Shown piece after piece: positions 58,603 through 64,000 of a stretch of 64,000 bases of DNA. Below the pieces are notes generated by a model. The model saw only the letters and a program-made list of their open reading frames with translations. It searched no databases and was not told the DNA's origin. The stretch's first letter is position 1. Each line of letters starts with the position of its first letter. The DNA comes from Streptomyces sp. PT12 (GTDB taxonomy: Bacteria; Actinomycetota; Actinomycetes; Streptomycetales; Streptomycetaceae): positions 62,001 to 126,000 of the forward strand of contig NZ_QEST01000280.1 of NCBI RefSeq assembly GCF_003311645.1, written 5' to 3'. The translations under genes and the position numbers were made by a program.

Positions 58603-59567
58603 TCAGCTCCCTGCTCGACGGACACGGACACGTAGTCGACGGTGAGCGAACCGCCGGGCACGGTGGCCGGGGTGGGTGTGGTCTGGCCCGCGACGCCGTT
58701 GGGGAAGGCGCCGCCCATCGCGAGGTTGAGCAGGATGAAGTGGCCGTGGTCGGTGGCGTTCGCCCAGGTCGCCGCGTCCATGTCGGCCGAGCTGACCGTG
58801 TGGAACAGCTGGCCGTCCAGGTACCAGCGCAGATACTCCGTCTCGCCGGTGCGGTCGAGCTCCAGGGCGTACTCGTGGAACTGGCTGTCGCACGTGTCGC
58901 ACGGGGTGCTGGCGCCGCGGCCGTTCGTCTCGTCGCACGGGCCGCCGGGGCTGACGCCGCAGTGGAGGACGCCCCAGACCTGCTCGACGCCGTTGACGTT
59001 CTCCATGATGTCGAACTCGCCCACGCCGGGCCAGTTCCAGTAGTTGCCGCGGTAGTCGCCGCCCAGGGTCCAAAACGCGGGCCAGTAGCCGAGCCCGGCC
59101 TCGCCTTCGAGGTCAGGCAGCTGGAGCGACGCCTCGATGCGCAGCTTGCCGCCGTCGGGGGCGGCGAAGTCGCTGCGCCGGGTCTCGATGCGCGACGAGG
59201 TCCAGGTGTCGCCCTCGCGCAGCGCCGTGATCGTGAGGTGGCCCTCGCCGTCGAGCGAGACGTTGGCCGGGTCGTCGGTGTATGTCTGGATCTCGCCGGT
59301 GCCCCAGTTGGGCGGGCCACCGGGATAGCCGGTGCCGGTGTCGATGATCCAGTCCTCGCTCGACGGCAGGGTCCCGGCCGCGCCGTCGAAGTCCGCGCGC
59401 CAGACCTCGGCCATCGCGCCGGGCTGGTCGGCGGTCGCGTCGGCGGCGGTGGCGTCGGCCGTCGCGTCGGCGGCTCCCGCGGTGGGAAGCGAGACGGCCA
59501 TCAGGGCGGCCATGCTCGCCGCGCCCGCGGCGAGGGCGATGGCCCACTTAGTTTTTTCCATGCTCAT
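58599..59567 (-). CDS. Secreted GH16 endo-beta-1,3-glucanase (laminarinase)
   Basis: The 322-residue protein has a signal peptide (about 1-33, WAIALAAGAASMAALMAVSL), a short Asp/Ala/Thr-repeat spacer (ADATADATAADATAD), and a GH16 domain with the catalytic GEFDIMEN motif (nucleophile Glu184, acid/base Glu189) plus LGYWPAFWTLGG. The first codons include AAA repeats, unusual for this genome. ATG 59567 has GGAAGAG upstream; ATG 59561 is possible. It leads the GH16-GH64 operon. Confidence 0.92.
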   Translation of the reverse strand: MSMEKTKWAIALAAGAASMAALMAVSLPTAGAADATADATAADATADQPGAMAEVWRADFDGAAGTLPSSEDWIIDTGTGYPGGPPNWGTGEIQTYTDDPANVSLDGEGHLTITALREGDTWTSSRIETRRSDFAAPDGGKLRIEASLQLPDLEGEAGLGYWPAFWTLGGDYRGNYWNWPGVGEFDIMENVNGVEQVWGVLHCGVSPGGPCDETNGRGASTPCDTCDSQFHEYALELDRTGETEYLRWYLDGQLFHTVSSADMDAATWANATDHGHFILLNLAMGGAFPNGVAGQTTPTPATVPGGSLTVDYVSVSVEQGAE

Positions 59568-59601
59568 GACACTGCACTCTTCCGGTGTGGGGGAATGAGC
59601 A

Positions 59602-59619
59602 CCTCCCCGCATGGGGAGG
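59602..59619 (-). promoter_or_regulatory. Hairpin in the GH16 leader
   Basis: CCTCCCC and GGGGAGG around GCAT form a 7-bp stem between the operator and the GH16 start. It could affect mRNA folding. Confidence 0.4.
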
Positions 59620-59620
59620 G

Positions 59621-59634
59621 TGAGAGCGCTCTCA
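59621..59634. promoter_or_regulatory. CebR-like LacI operator
   Basis: TGAGAGCGCTCTCA is a perfect 14-bp palindrome that differs from the CebR box TGGGAGCGCTCCCA by one symmetrical base pair. It lies between GH16 (54 bases downstream) and the divergent LacI-type gene. Confidence 0.85.
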
Positions 59635-59704
59635 TGTCGTGCCCCTGCACACTGCCGCCGGTTGCCGGTAGCGTCAAGAGCCCGCGAACGAAGAGGACGG
59701 AAAA

Positions 59705-60730
59705 GTGCACGGACCCCACCCCACTCTCGAGGCCGTCGCCGCCCACGCGGGCGTGTCCCGCGCCACGGTGTCCCGTGTCGTCAACGGCACGCCAGGCGTG
59801 CGGCCCGAGCTGCGGGAACGGGTCAAGCTCTCGGTGGCCGCGCTGGGTTACGTGCCCAACAGCGCGGCGCGCAGCCTCGTCACCCGCCGCACGGGGGCCG
59901 TGGCCGTGGTGATCGCCGAGCCGGAGACACGGGTCTTCGCCGACCCGTTCTTCGCACAGCAGCTGCGCGGCATCGGCCGCGAACTGGCCGGTCACGACAC
60001 GCAGTTGTTGCTGATGCTGCTGGAGCAACGCGCCGACTACGACCGTATAGGCCGCTATCTGAGCGGCGGTCATGTGGACGGGACGCTGATGTTCTCGCTG
60101 CACATCGACGACCCGCTGCCCGCGATCGCGGCTGCCTCGGGCCTGCCGACGGTCTTCGGCGGCAGACCGGGCTGGGCGGGCGCGGAGAACGACGCGCAGC
60201 TGCTGTATGTCGACACGGACAATCGCGACGGCGCGCGCCAGGCCGTTCACCATCTCGTGGCGCGCGGGCGCGAGCGGATCGCGGTGATCAGCGGGCCGCT
60301 CGACCAGACGTCGGCGGTGGACCGCCTTGACGGCTATCTGGACGCGCTGGGCCTCACCGAGCCCGACCCCGCGCTGCTCGCGCGGGGCGACTTCACGGTG
60401 GAGGGCGGGGCGCGCGCGATGGAGGCCCTGCTCGACGGCCCGTCGCCCGCGCCCGACGCGGTGTTCGCGGGGAACGACCTGATGGCCACGGGCGTCCTGC
60501 GCACGCTGCGCGCGCGGGGTCTTCGGGTGCCCGACGACGTGGCGGTGGTCGGCTACGACGACCTGGAGCCCGCCGCGTGGTCGGAGCCCGCGCTGACGAC
60601 GGTGCGCCAGGATGTCGCGGGCATGGGCGAGATCATGGCCCGCCTGCTGCTGCGGCGCCTCGACCGGCCCGAGGAGCGGCTGGAGCCGGTGATCACTCCT
60701 GCGGAGCTGGTGGTGCGGGGCTCGGCATAG
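59705..60730 (+). CDS. LacI-family repressor of the beta-glucanase operon
   Basis: The 341-residue protein begins with the LacI HTH and hinge (TLEAVAAHAGVSRATVSRVV, YVPNSAARSLVTRRTG). The sugar-binding core has VFADPFFAQQLRGIGREL, RERIAVISGP, FAGNDLMATGVLRTL and VAVVGYDDLEPA. The GTG at 59705 follows GAGGACGG. It is divergent from GH16-GH64 with a CebR-like palindrome between, so it most likely represses both sides until a beta-glucan oligosaccharide binds. Confidence 0.88.
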   Translation: MHGPHPTLEAVAAHAGVSRATVSRVVNGTPGVRPELRERVKLSVAALGYVPNSAARSLVTRRTGAVAVVIAEPETRVFADPFFAQQLRGIGRELAGHDTQLLLMLLEQRADYDRIGRYLSGGHVDGTLMFSLHIDDPLPAIAAASGLPTVFGGRPGWAGAENDAQLLYVDTDNRDGARQAVHHLVARGRERIAVISGPLDQTSAVDRLDGYLDALGLTEPDPALLARGDFTVEGGARAMEALLDGPSPAPDAVFAGNDLMATGVLRTLRARGLRVPDDVAVVGYDDLEPAAWSEPALTTVRQDVAGMGEIMARLLLRRLDRPEERLEPVITPAELVVRGSA

Positions 60731-60744
60731 TCCCCCGCTTGTGC

Positions 60745-61080
60745 CCTGCGGGGCTTGGCCGCCCGGCGCGCGCCGGGTTCCTGTGGCGGGGGCGCGCTGC
60801 CGCCTGCGGATTCGCCTGCGGCGCGCGCCGGGTACCTGGGCGAGGGGCGCGTGGTCAGGTGCGGGTCGCCTGCGGGTCGCCTGCGGCGCGCACGGCGGCC
60901 GGTCGCGGGGCAGGGGAACGTGACCGCCAGCGGCCCGTCGCACCACGGCGCTACGCGCCGGGCCCAGGGTCGGGGGAAACGTAGCCGCCTGCGGGGCGCC
61001 GCACCACGGCGCCGCGCGCCGGGGGCTTGTGGCTGCCCACCCGTCCCTTTTCCACCGGTGGAGGGGCCGAGGGCGTGGTC
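60745..61080. repeat. Repeat-rich non-coding stretch
   Basis: Between LacI and the methyltransferase, no gene is seen. The segment contains at least two copies of CGCACCACGGCGCYRCGCGC (near 60940 and 61000), several GCCTGCGG and GGCGCGCGCCGGG copies, and a TGGCTGCCCACCCGTCCC motif near 61030. Such decayed palindromic units recur between streptomycete genes. Confidence 0.6.
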
Positions 61081-61140
61081 GAGTGCGGATTCGTCTTGAG
61101 GCGCGCGGGGGCGGGTGCCGCCCCCGCGCGGGTCTGGCGC

Positions 61141-61887
61141 TCAGCGCTTCATCAGGGCGAAGACTCCCCAGCCAAGGTACTCACGCGTGCGACTCACGTA
61201 CCGTGCGGGCTCGGTGGAGAGTTGCTCCCGTACCTCGGGGGCCAGTTCGTCGTCCGGGTTCAGGTCGAGCCAGCGGCGCATGGTGAGCCACTGTGCCGCG
61301 GCGTAACGGTCCCAGCTGTCCTGGTCGGCCAGCATCATTTCGACGACGTCGTACCCGAGATCCTGGAACTGCTCGATCAGGTCCGGGAGTCGCAGGAAGT
61401 CGGCGATGCCGGTGGCGTTGCACGCCTTGGCGGTTTCCTCGTCCGGTGGGGTCAGCCGCCAGTACGGCTCGCCGATCAGCATCAGACCTCCGGGGCGGAG
61501 GCTGCGGCTGAGCAGTTCGGCCGTTCCCGCGACGCCGTTCCCGATCCATGTGGCGCCGACGCAGGTGGCGAGATCGACCGGCTGGTCCGCGACATGGCAG
61601 GAAGCGTCGCCGTGGACGAACTCGACCCGGTCGGCGACGCCGAGTTCGGCGGCGCGGGCCCGTGCCTGCTCGGTGAAGAGGGTGCTGATGTCCACGCCCG
61701 TGCCGGTGAAGCCCAGATCGCGCGCCCAGGTGCACAGCATCTCGCCCGAGCCGCTGGCCAGGTCGAGCACCCGTGTTCCGGGGGCGAGATGGAGCGCTTC
61801 GCCCAGGGCGGCGAGCTTGACCGGGGTCAGCGGGTTGTGGATGCGGTGGCCGCTTTCGCGGATGGTGAAGATGCGGGGAAGGTCCAT
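61141..61887 (-). CDS. Class I SAM-dependent methyltransferase
   Basis: The 248-residue protein has the SAM motif VLDLASGSGEMLC (about 41-53), the GTGVDIS acidic loop and VEFVHGDASC, and LLSRSLRPGGLMLIGEPYW. The acceptor cannot be identified. ATG 61887 was preferred because GGAGAGG lies 9 bases before it; the in-frame ATG at 61908 has a poor site. A 22-codon ORF lies about 200 bases upstream on the same strand. Base composition is slightly less GC-rich than its neighbours. Confidence 0.82.
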   Translation of the reverse strand: MDLPRIFTIRESGHRIHNPLTPVKLAALGEALHLAPGTRVLDLASGSGEMLCTWARDLGFTGTGVDISTLFTEQARARAAELGVADRVEFVHGDASCHVADQPVDLATCVGATWIGNGVAGTAELLSRSLRPGGLMLIGEPYWRLTPPDEETAKACNATGIADFLRLPDLIEQFQDLGYDVVEMMLADQDSWDRYAAAQWLTMRRWLDLNPDDELAPEVREQLSTEPARYVSRTREYLGWGVFALMKR

Positions 61888-62091
61888 GACCGGGTTCCTC
61901 TCCGTCATGCCTTGGGGTGCGAAGGGCGGTTGACGGCGCGTCGCGAGCGCGCGATGTCCTGCGTGGGCCGCCGCTCCGGCTGGGCGGCGTGGGCTTCGGC
62001 CGGAGTCAGGACGCGCGCGGGAGGAAGAGCAGATGGATCAAACAACGTGGAGACCCTTGGGTAAGGGGCCCGTCCGAACGGCAGATGCGGG

Positions 62092-62160
62092 TCAGGACGA
62101 GGCCCGGGAAGTGAGGATGATCCGGGCACCGCACACGGCGGTGATCTCCACGACAGTCAT
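62092..62160 (-). CDS. 22-residue ORF with strong ribosome-binding site, possible leader peptide
   Basis: ATG 62160 is preceded by GGGAGGTGAGTTG, one of the best ribosome-binding sites in the window. The peptide reads TVVEITAVCGAR after Met, then IILTSRASS, and stops at 62094-62092. It has one Cys and a LTSR segment reminiscent of short actinobacterial leader peptides (from memory). Its stop is 204 bases before the methyltransferase start on the same strand, so it could control that gene by attenuation, or act alone. Function is unknown. Confidence 0.5.
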   Translation of the reverse strand: MTVVEITAVCGARIILTSRASS

Positions 62161-62320
62161 CAACTCACCTCCCTCGATCTCCAGAGCGACCCCAGTCGCC
62201 GCTGCACCATCCAGGGTAACAGCGCGGTTCAACGCCCCGCACCCGACCACGTGCCCCTGCCCCCACCGGCGGAAAAGGGCGGGTGGGCGGGCGAAAGAAC
62301 CCGGCGCGCAGCGCCGTGGA

Positions 62321-63436
62321 TCAGCCGCGCAGCGCCAACTCGTCGTAGACCGCCAGGACCTGGGCCACCGTCGTGTCCTCCGTCGGCCAGCTGCCCGCCC
62401 TGCCTCGGCCCGCCTCGGACAGGCGTGCGCGGCGTGGGGCGTCGGCGAGGAGGCCGCTGACCGCCGTGCCCAGGGCGCCGGGGTCGCCATAGGGCACCAG
62501 CACCGCCGCGTCGCCCACCACCTCGGGCACGCCGCCGACCGCCGTGGCCACCAGCGGGACACCGCGCCGCAGCGCCTCCTCGGCGAGCGGCGCCCTGCCC
62601 GCCCAGCGGGCCACGAGCAGCGCGACGTCCGCGTCCCGCAGGAGCGTTGCCGCGTCGGTGCCGCGGCCAAGCAGCCTGACCGGCAGCGCCTCGCGGTCGA
62701 TCCGCCGCTGGAGCGCGGCGCGTTCGGGGCCGTCCCCCGCGACCGCGAGCACCGGCTGGGGCGTCAGGCGCCCCCAGGCGCGGGCCGCGGTCAGCAGCAC
62801 GTCGAGGCTTCCCGAGCGGACCAGCCTGGCCTCGGTGACGAGCAATGGCCGGTCCACGGCGCCGAGCTCGGCCCTGATCTTGTCCGGCTCGGCCTCGTCA
62901 CGGCGCCGGGCCGCGGGGAGCGCGACCGGCGCGAGGCGGGCGTCGCGCGCGCCATGGGCGCGCGCCCGGTCCACCAGGTCGGACGTCGTGCCGAGCACCA
63001 CGGTCGCGGACCGCGCGACGCAGTGCTCGGTCAGGCCGCGCAGCCGCGAGCGCAGCCCTGGCGCGGTGGAGCGGGTGTGCCATGTCACCACGAGCGGCAC
63101 GGGGCGGCGGCGCAGGGTCAACGCGGCGAGCAGCCCGGCGCGCATGCCGTGCGCGTGGACCAGGTCGGCGTCCGCACACATCGCGCCGATGACCCCGACC
63201 GCGGGGGGCGTCGTCTTCACGGGAACGGGAACGAAGCGCGCACCGGCGGCCGTGAACCCGTACCGGCGCTCGGCGCTCGGGGCGGCGCCCACGGTGACCC
63301 GCACGCCCCGGGCGACCAACCCCGCGGAGAGCGAGCGCACATGCGCCCCCGTGCCCGCGCTGCCGCCGCCGAGCAGCTGCACGACGTGCAGCGGCGCGGC
63401 GCTGTGCGAGGGTGCGGACGGGCTGCGGGGCGCCAT
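62321..63436 (-). CDS. GT4-type glycosyltransferase
   Basis: The 371-residue GT-B enzyme has an N-terminal acceptor domain (HVVQLLGGGSAGTGAHVRSL, DADLVHAHGMRAGLLAA). The C-terminal donor domain has the nucleotide-sugar block AEEALRRGVPLVATAVGGVPEVV (Glu-X7-Glu-like) and VLAVAGDGPERAAL. ATG 63436 has two GGAGAG sites upstream and was preferred to ATG 63472. It lies next to recN, an arrangement common in streptomycetes. Donor and acceptor are unknown. Confidence 0.85.
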   Translation of the reverse strand: MAPRSPSAPSHSAAPLHVVQLLGGGSAGTGAHVRSLSAGLVARGVRVTVGAAPSAERRYGFTAAGARFVPVPVKTTPPAVGVIGAMCADADLVHAHGMRAGLLAALTLRRRPVPLVVTWHTRSTAPGLRSRLRGLTEHCVARSATVVLGTTSDLVDRARAHGARDARLAPVALPAARRRDEAEPDKIRAELGAVDRPLLVTEARLVRSGSLDVLLTAARAWGRLTPQPVLAVAGDGPERAALQRRIDREALPVRLLGRGTDAATLLRDADVALLVARWAGRAPLAEEALRRGVPLVATAVGGVPEVVGDAAVLVPYGDPGALGTAVSGLLADAPRRARLSEAGRGRAGSWPTEDTTVAQVLAVYDELALRG

Positions 63437-63582
63437 TCTCTCCGGTCTCTCCTGGCTGCGGTGGCGGATCATCCATGCGCCAGCGTACGTCGCGCTCGGC
63501 GATCCCCCGTTCGCTGGGAGTGGAACGGCGTCCAGAATGCCAGGGCGCTCGGTCCAGCGGTAGCGCCCACCACCCGCTCGGC

Positions 63583-64000
63583 CTAGGAACGCTCCCGTGC
63601 CGCGCGCCCCAATGTGGCGGCGGTGGCGAGCAGTTCCTCGGCGTGGGCGCGCGCCAGGTCGGAGTCCTCCTGGCCCGCGAGCATGCGCGAGAGCTCCCGC
63701 ACCCGGCCCTCGCCGTGCACGGAGCGGACGCCGCTCGAGGTCACCGATCCGTCGCTGGTCTTCTCGACCACCAGGTGCCGGTCGGCGAACGCCGCGACCT
63801 GCGGGAGGTGGGTGACGACCACCACCTGCGCGGAGTCGGCGAGCTTGGCGAGGCGCCTGCCGACCTCGACGGCCGCCTTGCCGCCGACGCCCGCGTCGAC
63901 CTCGTCGAACAGATAGGTGGGAACGGGCGCCGCGTCCGCGAAGACCACCTCGACGGCCAGCATGACGCGGGACAGCTCGCCGCCGGACGCGCCCTTGGCG
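63583..64000 (-). CDS. recN: DNA repair protein RecN, C-terminal part (partial)
   Basis: RecN is an SMC-like ATPase for double-strand-break repair. Only the C-terminal 138 residues are inside the window. They contain the ABC signature ASGGELSRVMLAVEVV, the Walker B TYLFDEVDAGVGGKAA, and the H-loop VVVVTHLPQVAAFADRHL, and end RAARERS. The N-terminus with Walker A and the coiled coils lies beyond the edge. Confidence 0.95.
   Translation of the reverse strand, partial: AKGASGGELSRVMLAVEVVFADAAPVPTYLFDEVDAGVGGKAAVEVGRRLAKLADSAQVVVVTHLPQVAAFADRHLVVEKTSDGSVTSSGVRSVHGEGRVRELSRMLAGQEDSDLARAHAEELLATAATLGRAARERS

Noticed and set aside
61905-62129. 74-codon minus-strand frame upstream of the methyltransferase
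   Set aside because: No ribosome-binding site, Pro/Arg-rich composition, and it overlaps the better-supported 22-codon ORF in another frame.

Overview
The window is chromosomal DNA from a Streptomyces-like actinomycete. It is very GC-rich, and many starts are GTG. Stop/start overlaps (ATGA, GTGA, TGATG) are frequent, intergenic hairpins are GC-rich, and the gene content is typically streptomycete: streptogrisin-type proteases, ureABCFGD, an ImuB-like polymerase with DnaE2, a SepF paralogue, and the parA-like/scpAB/cmk/der and pyrG/recN blocks. No rRNA, tRNA, CRISPR array, intact insertion sequence or prophage was recognised.

Positions 1-32,300 look like accessory or adaptive DNA. They hold the end of a secreted Ig-like-repeat protein, two small membrane proteins, a secreted CE15 glucuronoyl esterase, and an aldehyde dehydrogenase/DUF779 pair divergent from a GAF-domain regulator. 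A pirin remnant and a membrane-anchored HTH protein follow. Next come a LacI regulator and GH13 glucosidase with LacI-type operators, and then an iron-box-controlled operon of a PLP decarboxylase, an N-hydroxylase and a GntR regulator. After the imuB-like/dnaE2 mutagenesis pair are a small kinase and a HAD phosphatase, a decayed sigma-factor gene between two imperfect direct repeats, a PhyH dioxygenase divergent from an AraC regulator, the urease operon, asd, and two streptogrisin-like protease genes.

From about 32,600 to the end the content is mostly conserved core. It includes a SepF paralogue, a membrane protein, an acyl-CoA dehydrogenase and MFS exporter, a PAP2 phosphatase, an I78 inhibitor, and a long minus-strand series running parA-like, RHH-like protein, scpA, scpB, rluB, tyrA, cmk, plsC-like, der. 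Alanine dehydrogenase and the minus-strand pyrG, Nudix, TPR-ATPase unit follow. Between the GH15 gene and the glycosyltransferase/recN pair sits a likely insertion: a GH16-GH64 beta-1,3-glucanase operon with its own LacI regulator and palindromic operator, a repeat-rich non-coding stretch, a methyltransferase and a 22-codon ORF.

The least explained items are the iron-box operon, which lacks any siderophore synthetase nearby, the 22-codon ORF with a strong ribosome-binding site, the two gene remnants, and a recurring pattern of short tandem repeats (9, 12, 15, 16 and 24 bp) in or next to coding sequence.
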